Of a stretch of DNA of 64,000 nt, positions 16,663 to 26,021 are shown one piece after another. A program made the translations under genes and the position numbers. The notes beneath the pieces were generated by a model that ran no database searches, had not been told where the DNA came from, and was given only the letters and a program-made list of their open reading frames with translations. How positions within the stretch are numbered: the first letter of the stretch is position 1; the number at the start of each line of letters is the position of its first letter. Origin of the DNA: Afipia sp049747295 (GTDB lineage Bacteria; Pseudomonadota; Alphaproteobacteria; Rhizobiales; Xanthobacteraceae); the NCBI RefSeq assembly GCF_049747295.1, contig NZ_JBMHJM010000001.1, forward strand, positions 2,480,001 to 2,544,000, given 5' to 3'.

Positions 16663-17454
16663 TTAATCGCGCTGTCCGAGCAGCTGCAGCAGCAGCGTGA
16701 ACAGGTTGATGAAGTTCAGGTAAAGCGAGAGTGCGCCGGTGATTGCTGCACGCTCCGCGATGTCGCCGCCCTGGCCGGCGTAGCCGTAGATGTAGTCGTT
16801 CTTCAGGCGTTGCGTATCCCAGGCGGTGAGGCCCGCGAACACCAGCACGCCAACCACCGACACCACGAACTGCAGCATCGAGCTTGCCACGAAGATGTTC
16901 ACCAGGCTCGCGATGATGATGCCGAACAGGCCCATCATCAGGAACGAGCCCATTCCCGTCATGTCACGCTTGGTGGTGTAGCCGTAGAGGCTCAGCGCAC
17001 CGAACGAAGCCGCCGTGATGAAGAACACCCGCACGATCGAGGAGTGGGTGTAGACGAGGAAGATCGACGACAGCGAGATACCCATCAGCGCCGCGAACAC
17101 CCAGAACAGCATCTGGGCTGTCGCGGGGCGCAGGCGGTTGATGCCGAACGAAATGGCGAACACCATCACGAGCGGCGCAAGGATGAATACCCACTTCAGC
17201 GGGCTGACGAACATGGCCACGCCGAACGACGTCAAATAGGTGCTGCCGATCCTGCCGGCGGCGCCGGCAGCATCAGGCGTCACCGCGCCCATGTAGACGC
17301 CAAGGGCGGCAAAGCCGGTGATGGCCAGGCCGATCGCCATATAGTTGTAGATCTTGAGCATGTACGAGCGCAGGCCCGCATCCACGGTCGCGGCATCAGC
17401 GCGCCCGGCGGCCCGGCCGAACGGAGAAGCATAATTACGGTCCAAGTCCGACAT
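16663..17454 (-). CDS. Bax inhibitor-1 / YccA family membrane protein
   Basis: A 263-residue protein with seven hydrophobic spans, of the BI-1/YccA/TMBIM family; bacterial members act as pH-sensitive calcium leak channels or FtsH modulators. Typical sections are YNYMAIGLAITGFAALG, SFGINRLRPATAQMLFWVFA and LTAWDTQRLKNDY, the last holding the conserved aspartate before the final span. I chose the ATG at 17454 (MSDLDRNYASPFGR), which has AAGAGG 7-8 bases upstream. The longer frame to 17541 adds a non-conserved leader. Confidence 0.9.
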   Translation of the reverse strand: MSDLDRNYASPFGRAAGRADAATVDAGLRSYMLKIYNYMAIGLAITGFAALGVYMGAVTPDAAGAAGRIGSTYLTSFGVAMFVSPLKWVFILAPLVMVFAISFGINRLRPATAQMLFWVFAALMGISLSSIFLVYTHSSIVRVFFITAASFGALSLYGYTTKRDMTGMGSFLMMGLFGIIIASLVNIFVASSMLQFVVSVVGVLVFAGLTAWDTQRLKNDYIYGYAGQGGDIAERAAITGALSLYLNFINLFTLLLQLLGQRD

Positions 17455-17661
17455 TGTCGAAACCTCTTGGTTGACTGACGAAAGCGAAGGGTCTGCGCCG
17501 TCAGCTGTGAGTCCTTCCCGGAGACCGAATTGATAGACCATTCCGTGATGGCATCAAGCCGAATTCCGAACCCGCTCGGTATGTGGGAAATTAACACACA
17601 CGACGCAAGCTTGGGCGCGCGGCTGAATGTCGCAAAACCAGCATGCGCCTGCTACATATTG

Positions 17662-20232
17662 TCATAAGTTACGTAGCACGGTCGCTGGTTTTTGGTTAAG
17701 GGCAAGTAATGTTCCCGCGAGCCCGAGACCGACCGTCACGGCAAGAGCCGCCACGACCACGATGGCCGCGCTTCCGGCCTGCCAGACAAAGCTCAACGTC
17801 ATCAGACGTGTCACGATCTGCCAGGCGGCGATCGAGCCCACAGCGACCCCGAAGATGGCGGTCGCAAGGCCGATGATGAGGTATTCGAGTGCATACGCGC
17901 CCATCAGCCGCACGCGTGTCGCACCGAGTGTTTTCAGGATCACCGCATCATAAACGCGATGCCGATGGCCGGCTGCCAGCGCCCCGCCCAGGACCAGAAG
18001 CGCTGAAATCAATGTCACCAGACTGGCCCCGCGAATGGCGAGGATGAGATTTGTGACAACTTTTCCGACGGACTCGAGGGCCTCGCGGACCCGGACGCTG
18101 GTCACATTGGGAAAGGCCGCCGCAACCGCCTTGACCAGTTTGGCGTCGGTCTCGGTGCTGGAGTTGAGCTCCGTCAAAGTTGCAAGGTCGGTATGCGGCG
18201 CGCCGGTGAAGGTTTTCGGCGAATAGACCAGGACGAAATTGATGCCGAGACTCTGCCAGTCCACATTCCGCAAGTTGCCGATCTTGGCGGTGATGTCGCG
18301 GCCGAGGACGTTCACGGTAATGTCATCGCCAATCTTGAGGTGGAGTCCTTCGGCGATCTTCTTCTCAAGCGAGACCAGCGGCGGTCCGCTGTAATCGGCG
18401 TCCCACCATTTTCCTTCCACCACCTTCGAGCCGCGTGGCACATCGGTGGCGTAAGTCAGACCACGGTCGCTCTGAAGGACCCAGGCGACATCAACGCCGG
18501 GCTTGAGTTCTTCGGCTCTCACGCCGTTGGCTGCCACGATACGTCCGCGCAACATCGGTACGGATTCGACGTTGGCGTTGGGTGCTTTCTCTTTCAGGAA
18601 ATTCGTGAAATTTCCAGCCTGGGCCGAGGGAATGTCGATGAAATAGAAGGACGGTGCATGCTCCGGCAATGACGCGGCAAACTGCCGGCGAAGATTGCCG
18701 TCGATCTGGGTCACCGTCACCAGCACCGCGAGGCCAAGTCCGAGTGAGATCACCACCGATGGCGTTAAAGCGCCGGGGCGGTGAATGTTCGTGATCGCCA
18801 GCCGCAGCATGGTCAGGCGCGGGCGCGGCAGGCGCCGCGCCAAGGCCATCAGCGCAAATGCTGTTCCGCGCAGAACAATGAAAACGCCGATCGATGAGAC
18901 GACAAAGACCGTCGCGACGCGCTTGTCGTAGGCCAGACCAATTGCGATCGCGACCAGAAGTGCAATCACACCCGCCATGAAAGCGAGATAGCGCCGCCGC
19001 GGCCAGTGAAATTCAGAGGCAACACTTTCGCGAAACAACGTCGCCACCGGTACATCGTGAACTTGAGACAGCGGCCACAGTCCGAAGGCGAGGGCGGTGA
19101 GAAGGCCGTAAACAAACGACAGTGCGAGTTCACCGGGATGGAATGTCGGATCGACCGGCAGCGGCAGGATATTCCCAAACACGCCGACGATGATAAACGG
19201 CAATGCAGCGCCGATTACGAGTCCGATCAGTGATCCGACAGCCGCAAGGATCATCACCTGTGTCAGATAAATGATGAAGACCTCGCGTCCGGTTGCACCG
19301 AGCGCCTTGAACGTTGCGACCACATCACGCCTGCGGTCGAGATGGCTTTTGACGGCATTGGCAACGCCGACACCGCCGACCAGGAGTGCGGCCAGGCCGA
19401 CCAGCGTCAGAAATTGCGTGAACCGTGTGATGTTGCGCTCGAGCTGCGGTGACGCGTTGCTGCGGCTGCGGATTTCCCAACCTGCTTCGGGCAAAGCTTT
19501 CTGCGCTTCGTCCGTGAGGCTCTGGGACGCAAGCTCCGTATTTGCGTTATCTGGCAGGCGGACGCGATAGACCCAACGCACCAGTGAGCCGGGCTGCAAC
19601 AGACCCGTTGCCCGCAAGGCGTCTTCGCTGACGAGGAAGCGCGGTCCCAGGCCGACGCCGGCCGCAAGCTTGTCAGGCTCCGCCTCGACGGCGCTGCGAA
19701 TCTGGAAGGTGGCGTTTCCGACGGTGACCCTGTCACCAACCTTCAAACCAAGACGGGCCAGCAAAATCGGATCGGCACCGGCCCCGAATGTACCGTCACG
19801 CTGCGCCAGCAAATCATGAACCGGCATCTGCGGCGTCAACGACAGCTCACCGAGCATCGGATAGCTGCTGTCGACCGCCTTCAAATCGATCAGCGCAAAT
19901 TCACCGCTGCTCGATCGCGCCATGGCGCGCAGGAATGCCGCGGAGGAGACCTGACCATGTGCGTCAAGAAAGCTGCGCTCTTGCGGGGTTGCTTCGCGTT
20001 GAATCAATGCGAAGGAGAGGTCGCCGCCGAGCAAGGTGCGGCCCTGATGCGCGAGCCCTTCGCTGAGGCTTCCGGCAACCGAGCCCACGCCGGCGATGGC
20101 CATCACTCCCAAGGCGATGCAGGCAATGAAAACGTAGAAGCCCCGTAAACCGCTGCGCAATTCGCGCACCGCGTAACGGAGTGCGAGGCCCAACATGTGA
20201 TGAGCTGTCATTGACGTGCTTGCCGCTGTCAC
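17662..20232 (-). CDS. ybbP: ABC transporter permease, YbbP-like (two FtsX domains)
   Basis: An 856-residue membrane subunit with MacB/FtsX-type permease modules. There is one N-terminal span after LRYAVRELRSGLRG, a large periplasmic domain, three spans (LVGLAALLVGGVGVANAV onward), further central spans, a second periplasmic domain, and three C-terminal spans. This duplicated layout is that of E. coli YbbP. The ATPase gene upstream overlaps its start by 4 bp and a TesA-like esterase is divergent next to it, recreating the ybbA-ybbP-tesA neighbourhood. The substrate is unproven; extraction of hydrophobic molecules from the inner membrane is a reasonable guess from the family. Confidence 0.87.
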   Translation of the reverse strand: MTAASTSMTAHHMLGLALRYAVRELRSGLRGFYVFIACIALGVMAIAGVGSVAGSLSEGLAHQGRTLLGGDLSFALIQREATPQERSFLDAHGQVSSAAFLRAMARSSSGEFALIDLKAVDSSYPMLGELSLTPQMPVHDLLAQRDGTFGAGADPILLARLGLKVGDRVTVGNATFQIRSAVEAEPDKLAAGVGLGPRFLVSEDALRATGLLQPGSLVRWVYRVRLPDNANTELASQSLTDEAQKALPEAGWEIRSRSNASPQLERNITRFTQFLTLVGLAALLVGGVGVANAVKSHLDRRRDVVATFKALGATGREVFIIYLTQVMILAAVGSLIGLVIGAALPFIIVGVFGNILPLPVDPTFHPGELALSFVYGLLTALAFGLWPLSQVHDVPVATLFRESVASEFHWPRRRYLAFMAGVIALLVAIAIGLAYDKRVATVFVVSSIGVFIVLRGTAFALMALARRLPRPRLTMLRLAITNIHRPGALTPSVVISLGLGLAVLVTVTQIDGNLRRQFAASLPEHAPSFYFIDIPSAQAGNFTNFLKEKAPNANVESVPMLRGRIVAANGVRAEELKPGVDVAWVLQSDRGLTYATDVPRGSKVVEGKWWDADYSGPPLVSLEKKIAEGLHLKIGDDITVNVLGRDITAKIGNLRNVDWQSLGINFVLVYSPKTFTGAPHTDLATLTELNSSTETDAKLVKAVAAAFPNVTSVRVREALESVGKVVTNLILAIRGASLVTLISALLVLGGALAAGHRHRVYDAVILKTLGATRVRLMGAYALEYLIIGLATAIFGVAVGSIAAWQIVTRLMTLSFVWQAGSAAIVVVAALAVTVGLGLAGTLLALNQKPATVLRNL

Positions 20233-20975
20233 AGGGACGCCGTCTTTATCCGCTGCATGTCAGTTGCCGCTCCATCGATGCGGCCCGACCGCAGCCGGAT
20301 CACGCGATCGCAGCGTTGCGCCAGATTGATATCGTGCGTGACCAGGACCAGCGTCATACCGCGCTCGAGATGCTTGGCGAATAACAGGTCGACGATCTGT
20401 TTGCCTGTGGTTTCATCGAGATTGCCGGTCGGTTCGTCCGCGACCAGGATGGCAGGGTCAGGTGCAAGCGCACGCGCCAGTGCGACGCGTTGCTGTTCGC
20501 CGCCGGACAGTTGCGCCGGATAGTGGTGCAAGCGTTCGCCGAGGCCAACGTCTGCCAGCTCTTTGGCGGCACGGATGGATGCATCCGTCCGGCCGGCAAG
20601 CTCCAGCGGAACAGCAACGTTCTCCAGCGCCGTCATGGTCGGAATCAGATGAAACGATTGAAAGACGATGCCGACATGCCGCCCGCGAAAGCGGGCAAGG
20701 TCATCTTCATCGAGGTCATTGAAAGAAATTCCATTGACCACCACCTTTCCGCTGTCAGGACGCTCTAATCCCGCCATGACCATGAGGAGGGTCGATTTTC
20801 CGGAGCCGGAGGGGCCGATCAGGCCGACGGTTTCGCCGGAAGCAACGCTCAGGCTTATGTCCTTCAGGATGTGAACGCGCGCGGCGCCGCTTCCAAGTGA
20901 AAGGTTAACGCCTGAAACAGCAATGGTGTCGGATGTTTCGCCCGCGGGCGACGGGGGTGCAATGAAATTGTCCAT
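20229..20975 (-). CDS. ybbA: ABC transporter ATP-binding protein, YbbA-like
   Basis: A 248-residue ATPase of the LolD/MacB/YbbA class. Walker A GPSGSGKST lies at 54-62, followed by the Q-loop IVFQSFHLIPTMTALENV, the signature LSGGEQQRVALARAL, and Walker B ILVADEPTGNLDE. I chose the ATG at 20975 (MDNFIAPPSPAGE). Earlier in-frame starts would run through the divergent esterase gene. The gene is coupled to the permease by a 4-bp overlap. Confidence 0.9.
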   Translation of the reverse strand: MDNFIAPPSPAGETSDTIAVSGVNLSLGSGAARVHILKDISLSVASGETVGLIGPSGSGKSTLLMVMAGLERPDSGKVVVNGISFNDLDEDDLARFRGRHVGIVFQSFHLIPTMTALENVAVPLELAGRTDASIRAAKELADVGLGERLHHYPAQLSGGEQQRVALARALAPDPAILVADEPTGNLDETTGKQIVDLLFAKHLERGMTLVLVTHDINLAQRCDRVIRLRSGRIDGAATDMQRIKTASL

Positions 20976-21669
20976 GGATATGTCATATGGGGCGCGGGGC
21001 CGCGTGGTCGAGAGGCTTGTGCGTGTGCTCATGGTCGCAGCGGCGGGGATAATGATGGCGATGTCGGGGCCGGCGCAGGCACAAACCTCCGATGTCAAAA
21101 ATGTGAAGCCGATCAAGTTGGCAGTTCTCGGCGATTCATTGACGGCCGGCTACGGGTTGCCGGCGTCGGCGGCCTTCCCCGTTCGCTTGCAGAAAGCCCT
21201 GCAGGATAAAGGGATCGCGGCGGACGTCCTGAATGCCGGCGTGTCGGGCGATACCGCGACAGGCGGGCGCGATCGCCTCGACTGGTCCATTCCCGAGGGG
21301 ACGGAAGCTGTGATTGTCGAGCTTGGCGCCAACGACGCGCTGCGTGGTGTAGATCCGGCGACGACCCGTGCGGCCCTCGACGACATCCTGAAAAGACTGA
21401 AGGCGCGGAACATCGCTGTCTTGTTGTGCGGCATGTATGCGCCGCCAAACCTCGGCGCGGACTACGGTACGAAGTTCAACGGCATTTATCCGGATCTTGC
21501 GAAAGCCTACGGTGTTCCGCTGTATCCATTCTTTCTGGACGGCGTTGCCGGTGACGCAAAACTGACCCAGCCCGATGGCCTGCATCCAACCGCCGCCGGC
21601 GTGGACGTGGTCGTTCAGCGCATTCTGCCCACCGTTGAGGCCTTTCTGAAGGATCGTGGGCCGAGCTGA
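20962..21669 (+). CDS. tesA: Periplasmic SGNH esterase / lysophospholipase (TesA-like arylesterase)
   Basis: A secreted SGNH-hydrolase that cleaves acyl thioesters, aryl esters or lysophospholipids. The four SGNH blocks are visible: GDSLTAGYG with the nucleophile near S59, SGDTATGG, GANDALRG and DGLHPT. A signal peptide with hydrophobic core VLMVAAAGIMMAMSG ends at AQA. The start is uncertain. An ATG at 20962 has GGGGG 5 bases upstream but overlaps the divergent ATPase start by 14 bp; ATGs at 20974 and 20980 are alternatives, and the last gives a normal 35-residue signal peptide. Confidence 0.88.
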   Translation: MKLSMDMSYGARGRVVERLVRVLMVAAAGIMMAMSGPAQAQTSDVKNVKPIKLAVLGDSLTAGYGLPASAAFPVRLQKALQDKGIAADVLNAGVSGDTATGGRDRLDWSIPEGTEAVIVELGANDALRGVDPATTRAALDDILKRLKARNIAVLLCGMYAPPNLGADYGTKFNGIYPDLAKAYGVPLYPFFLDGVAGDAKLTQPDGLHPTAAGVDVVVQRILPTVEAFLKDRGPS

Positions 21670-21775
21670 AAGGATTTTTGCCGTTCCCGTGATGGTCGCT
21701 TCGCACTGTCATGGCACTGCGGTAAAAATGATGACGGGTGATTCGTGATCCTCTTCAGCATCGAGGAGACCTGTG

Positions 21776-22312
21776 ATGCCACGTTTGTTCACCGGACTGG
21801 AAATTCCCTCCGACATTAGTGAGAAGCTTTCGAGTCTGCGCGGCGGATTGCCGGGCGCGCGCTGGATCGATCCTGAAAACTACCATGTGACGTTGCGCTT
21901 TATCGGCGATATCGACGGTCTGGCGGCAAACGAAATCGCGTCCACCCTGTTCCGAATCAATCGCAAGCCGTTCGAGGTCGAGCTGCAAGGCCTGCAGAGC
22001 TTCGGCGGCAAGAAGCCGCGCGCCGTGGTGGCATGCGTTGTACCAAGCCGGCCGCTGATGGAACTGCAATCGGAGCTCGAACGCCTGATGCAGCGCTTCG
22101 GGCTCGATCCTGAAGGACGCAAATTCATTCCCCACGTGACGTTGGCGCGGTTGCGGGATGCGTCCGACCGGGATGTTGCGGATTACCTGTCGCTGCGCGG
22201 CTATTTCCCGAAGCGCACTTTCATGGCCTCGCGCTTTGTTCTGTTCTCCTCCCGAACATCGGTGGGTGGCGGCCCCTACGTTGTCGAAGCCCCCTATGCG
22301 CTGAGTGCATAG
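21776..22312 (+). CDS. thpR: RNA 2',3'-cyclic phosphodiesterase (2'-5' RNA ligase family)
   Basis: A 178-residue member of the 2H phosphoesterase superfamily, which opens RNA 2',3'-cyclic phosphates. The two catalytic HxT motifs are present: HVTL at 37-40 and HVTLARL from residue 120. The N-terminus PRLFTGLEIP is typical. I chose the ATG at 21776 with GAGGAG 8 bases upstream; a GTG one codon earlier is equally in frame. Confidence 0.92.
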   Translation: MPRLFTGLEIPSDISEKLSSLRGGLPGARWIDPENYHVTLRFIGDIDGLAANEIASTLFRINRKPFEVELQGLQSFGGKKPRAVVACVVPSRPLMELQSELERLMQRFGLDPEGRKFIPHVTLARLRDASDRDVADYLSLRGYFPKRTFMASRFVLFSSRTSVGGGPYVVEAPYALSA

Positions 22313-22435
22313 AGAACATTGGCTCAGTAAAAATCGGCTATTGCAGGCCGCGTCCCATCTGGCGAGACCGCGATTCCGCGGTTTCGGCTCTTTGTAGTCT
22401 TGCATTTTTCGTGGCGTTGAGGCCGTTAGCGGGTC

Positions 22436-23617
22436 ATGAACGCTCCGACGCCCGCCTCCTTCCGCAGGCATTATCAAGCTCTCGTTGCCGCTGGGACAAT
22501 CGAGGCCGATCCGGCCCAGGCCCAGGCCGTCGAGGCTTTTTCGGCGCTTGAGGCGCGCCTCGCAGGCTACAAGCCGGGGCGCGGCGGACTGCTGCAACGC
22601 TTATTCGCCGACAAGGACGCGGCGCCTGTCCGCGGTCTCTACGTTCATGGCGAAGTGGGTCGTGGCAAGACCATGCTGATGGATCTGTTTTTCAACGACA
22701 GCTCCGTCGCCCACAAACGCCGCGCGCATTTCCATGAATTCATGGCCGACGTTCATGAGCGCATTCATGGCTTTCGCCAGAAGATCGAGCGCGAGGAGAT
22801 CTCCGACAGCGATCCGGTGCGGCTCGCGGCCAATTCGATCTTCGATGAGGCGTGGCTGCTGTGCTTCGATGAATTTCACGTCACCGATATTGCGGACGCG
22901 ATGATCCTCGGCCGGCTGTTTTCGCGGTTGTTCGAGCTGGGCACGGTGGTGGTTGCGACGTCGAACGTTGCGCCCGACGATCTCTACAAGGGCGGTCTCA
23001 ACCGGGCGTTGTTCCTGCCTTTCATCGAGCAATTCAAGTCACGGATGGATGTGTTGCGGCTCGATGCGCGAACCGATTTCCGTCTGGAAAAGCTTGCCGG
23101 CATCAAAATGTGGCTGGTGCCCGCGGATGACACGGCCAAGGCAACCCTCGATCAGGCCTGGGTCAAGCTCACTGGCGGTGCTGCCACCAGGCCACGCGAT
23201 ATCACGATCAAAGGGCGGGTTCTCCACGTCCCGCATTCGGCGCACGGCGTTGCGCGCTTCACGTTTGCGGATTTGTGCGAGAAGCCGCTTGGGGCGTCGG
23301 ATTATCTGCGGCTTGCGCGCGACTACCATACGTTGATCATCGACCGGATTCCGGCGATGGCCTACGAGCATCGCAATATCGCCAAGCGATTCATCACGCT
23401 GATCGATACGCTTTACGACAATGCCGTGAAGCTGATGGCGTCCGCCGACGTCGATCCGCTGTCGCTCTACAGTGCGACCGAAGGCATCGAGGCGAACGAA
23501 TTCAAGCGAACCGCGTCGCGACTGATCGAAATGGGCTCCGAATCGTATCTTGCGCTGCCCCACGGCCGCAGCGATTCGACCGCCAGCGGCTCGACGACCG
23601 GCCTGGTTGAGACCTGA
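22436..23617 (+). CDS. zapE: Cell division protein ZapE (AFG1-like ATPase)
   Basis: A 393-residue P-loop ATPase of the AFG1/ZapE family; ZapE acts on FtsZ rings in E. coli, and the mitochondrial relative helps turn over respiratory subunits. Walker A is GEVGRGKT at 72-79 and Walker B is LLCFDEFHVTD, followed by the sensor segment VVVATSNVAPDDLYKGGLNR. The C-terminal extension is variable. It is transcribed just ahead of mdh, a common arrangement in alphaproteobacteria. Confidence 0.92.
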   Translation: MNAPTPASFRRHYQALVAAGTIEADPAQAQAVEAFSALEARLAGYKPGRGGLLQRLFADKDAAPVRGLYVHGEVGRGKTMLMDLFFNDSSVAHKRRAHFHEFMADVHERIHGFRQKIEREEISDSDPVRLAANSIFDEAWLLCFDEFHVTDIADAMILGRLFSRLFELGTVVVATSNVAPDDLYKGGLNRALFLPFIEQFKSRMDVLRLDARTDFRLEKLAGIKMWLVPADDTAKATLDQAWVKLTGGAATRPRDITIKGRVLHVPHSAHGVARFTFADLCEKPLGASDYLRLARDYHTLIIDRIPAMAYEHRNIAKRFITLIDTLYDNAVKLMASADVDPLSLYSATEGIEANEFKRTASRLIEMGSESYLALPHGRSDSTASGSTTGLVET

Positions 23618-23760
23618 TGTCGGGGCCGGCGGAATCGCGCGCCGGGCCCTTGAGCCGCTTTATTGAGCGTGGGGCGACTTGAACGCGTCCCGCGAAAGGT
23701 CTAACCAGCCATCCAGACTTTCCCTCCTTCCCAACGTCGACTTCAAAGGACAGATTTCCC

Positions 23761-24729
23761 ATGGCACGTGACAAGATTGCGTTGATTGGCTCAGGTCAGA
23801 TTGGTGGCACACTCGCACATCTCGTTGGCCTGAAAGAGTTGGGCGACGTGGTCATGTTCGATATCGCGGAAGGCATTCCGCAGGGTAAGTCCCTCGACAT
23901 CGCGCAGTCGTCCCCGGTCGACGGCTTCGACGCCAACTTCTCCGGCGCAAACTCCTATGAAGCCATCGACGGCGCCAAGGTCGTGATCGTCACCGCCGGC
24001 GTCCCCCGCAAGCCGGGCATGAGCCGCGATGACCTTCTCAGCATCAATCTCAAGGTCATGGAGCAGGTCGGCGCGGGCATCAAGAAGTACGCCCCCGACG
24101 CCTTCGTGATCTGCATCACCAACCCGCTCGACGCCATGGTCTGGGCGCTACAGAAGGCCTGCGGACTGCCTCACAAGAAGGTCGTCGGCATGGCCGGCGT
24201 GCTGGACTCGTCCCGCTTCCGTTATTTCCTCGCTGACGAATTCAATGTGTCGGTCGAAGACGTCACCGCGTTCGTGCTCGGTGGCCACGGCGACACCATG
24301 GTGCCGCTGACCAAGTATTCGACGGTGGCCGGCATTCCGCTGCCTGATCTCGTGAAGATGGGCTGGACCTCGCAGGCTCGCATCGACGAGATCGTCGACC
24401 GCACCCGCAACGGCGGCGCCGAGATCGTCAATCTGCTCAAGACCGGTTCGGCCTTCTACGCGCCAGCCGCTTCCGCGATCGCGATGGCGGAAAGCTATCT
24501 GCGCGACAAGAAGCGCGTGCTGCCTTGCGCTGCGTATCTCAACGGCGAATACGGCGTGAAGGACATGTATGTCGGCGTTCCGGTTGTGATCGGAGCGAAG
24601 GGCGTCGAGCGCGTTGTCGAGATCGAACTGGCCGGCAAGGACCGTGAAGGCTTCGACAAGTCCGTCGGCGCCGTGCAGGGCCTGGTCGACGCCTGCAAGA
24701 AGATCGCTCCCGATCTTCTCGGCAAGTAA
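23761..24729 (+). CDS. mdh: Malate dehydrogenase
   Basis: NAD-dependent malate dehydrogenase of the LDH-like type found in alphaproteobacteria, 322 residues. The nucleotide-binding loop is GSGQIGGTLAH, the substrate loop has GVPRKPGMSRDDLL, and the catalytic histidine lies in GGHGDTMVPL near 176. The ribosome binding site is AAAGGA. It is the first gene of the TCA block with sucCD, odhAB and lpd downstream. A 36-bp inverted repeat (GCGCGATC / GATCGCGC, 24762-24797) lies between mdh and sucC without a U-tract. Confidence 0.96.
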   Translation: MARDKIALIGSGQIGGTLAHLVGLKELGDVVMFDIAEGIPQGKSLDIAQSSPVDGFDANFSGANSYEAIDGAKVVIVTAGVPRKPGMSRDDLLSINLKVMEQVGAGIKKYAPDAFVICITNPLDAMVWALQKACGLPHKKVVGMAGVLDSSRFRYFLADEFNVSVEDVTAFVLGGHGDTMVPLTKYSTVAGIPLPDLVKMGWTSQARIDEIVDRTRNGGAEIVNLLKTGSAFYAPAASAIAMAESYLRDKKRVLPCAAYLNGEYGVKDMYVGVPVVIGAKGVERVVEIELAGKDREGFDKSVGAVQGLVDACKKIAPDLLGK

Positions 24730-24820
24730 GGCACTCACTTCAGCACTGTTTGTCTGATTGAGCGCGATCTGGTGGGAAGTCTCTCTCCGGATCGCGCCCC
24801 AAAATCCTCAGAGGCGATCC

Positions 24821-26017
24821 ATGAATATCCATGAATATCAGGCCAAAGCGGTGCTGAAGGAATTCGGCGTGCCCGTGTCACGCGGCGTGCCGATCCTGAA
24901 GGCGTCGGAAGCTGAAGCTGCAGCGAAAGAACTCGGCGGTCCGTTGTGGGTGGTGAAGAGCCAGATCCATGCCGGTGGCCGCGGCAAGGGCAAATTCAAA
25001 GAAGCATCGGCCGGCGACAAGGGTGGCGTCCGCCTCGCCAAGTCTGTCGATGAGGTAAAGCAGTTCGCACAGCAGATGCTCGGCGCGACGCTGGTGACGG
25101 TGCAGACCGGCCCGGCCGGCAAGCAGGTCAACCGTCTCTACATCGAAGAAGGCTCCGACATCGAGAAGGAGTTCTATCTCTCGGCTCTGGTCGATCGCGA
25201 AACGTCTGAAGTTGCTTTCGTCGTCTCCACCGAAGGCGGCATGGACATCGAGAAGGTCGCTCACGATACCCCCGAGAAGATCGTCACCTTCTCGGTCGAT
25301 CCCGCCACCGGCGTGATGGCGCATCACGGCCGCACGGCTGCGCAGGCGCTGGGTCTCAAGGGTGATCTGGCCAAGCAGGCAGAAAAGCTGATCGCGCAGC
25401 TCTATGCAGCCTTCATCGCCAAGGACATGGCGATGCTCGAGATCAACCCGCTGATCATCACCAAAGACGGCAACCTGCGCTGCCTGGACGCCAAGATCTC
25501 GTTCGATTCGAACTCGCTGTATCGCCATCCGGACGTCGTCGCGCTACGCGACACCACGGAAGAGGATGCGAAGGAAATCGAAGCCTCCAAGTATGACCTC
25601 GCTTACATCGCGCTCGAAGGCACCATCGGTTGCATGGTGAATGGCGCGGGTCTTGCGATGGCGACCCTCGACATCATCAAGCTCTACGGCGAAAGCCCGG
25701 CCAACTTCCTCGACGTCGGCGGCGGCGCGACGGAAGAAAAGGTGACGGCGGCGTTCAAGATCATCACCGCTGACCCCAACGTGAAGGGCATTCTCGTCAA
25801 CATCTTCGGCGGAATCATGAAGTGTGATGTCATTGCCGCTGGTGTGGTTGCCGCAGTGAAGGCAGTCGGCCTCAAGGTGCCTCTGGTCGTCCGCCTCGAG
25901 GGCACCAATGTCGAAGAAGGCAAGAAGATCATCCGTGAATCCGGCCTCAACGTTCTGCCCGCCGACGACCTCGACGACGCCGCGCAGAAGATCGTCAACG
26001 CCGTGAAGGGAAAGTAA
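24821..26017 (+). CDS. sucC: Succinyl-CoA synthetase, beta subunit (ADP-forming)
   Basis: A 398-residue subunit that binds the nucleotide and succinate in succinyl-CoA synthetase. The ATP-grasp domain begins with MNIHEYQAKAVLKEFGVPVS and contains VKSQIHAGGRGKGKFKE; the C-terminal flavodoxin-like domain has GGGATEEKV and NIFGGIMKCDVIA. I chose the ATG with CAGAGG ahead of it. sucD follows 4 bp after the stop. Confidence 0.97.
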   Translation: MNIHEYQAKAVLKEFGVPVSRGVPILKASEAEAAAKELGGPLWVVKSQIHAGGRGKGKFKEASAGDKGGVRLAKSVDEVKQFAQQMLGATLVTVQTGPAGKQVNRLYIEEGSDIEKEFYLSALVDRETSEVAFVVSTEGGMDIEKVAHDTPEKIVTFSVDPATGVMAHHGRTAAQALGLKGDLAKQAEKLIAQLYAAFIAKDMAMLEINPLIITKDGNLRCLDAKISFDSNSLYRHPDVVALRDTTEEDAKEIEASKYDLAYIALEGTIGCMVNGAGLAMATLDIIKLYGESPANFLDVGGGATEEKVTAAFKIITADPNVKGILVNIFGGIMKCDVIAAGVVAAVKAVGLKVPLVVRLEGTNVEEGKKIIRESGLNVLPADDLDDAAQKIVNAVKGK

Positions 26018-26021
26018 GCCG

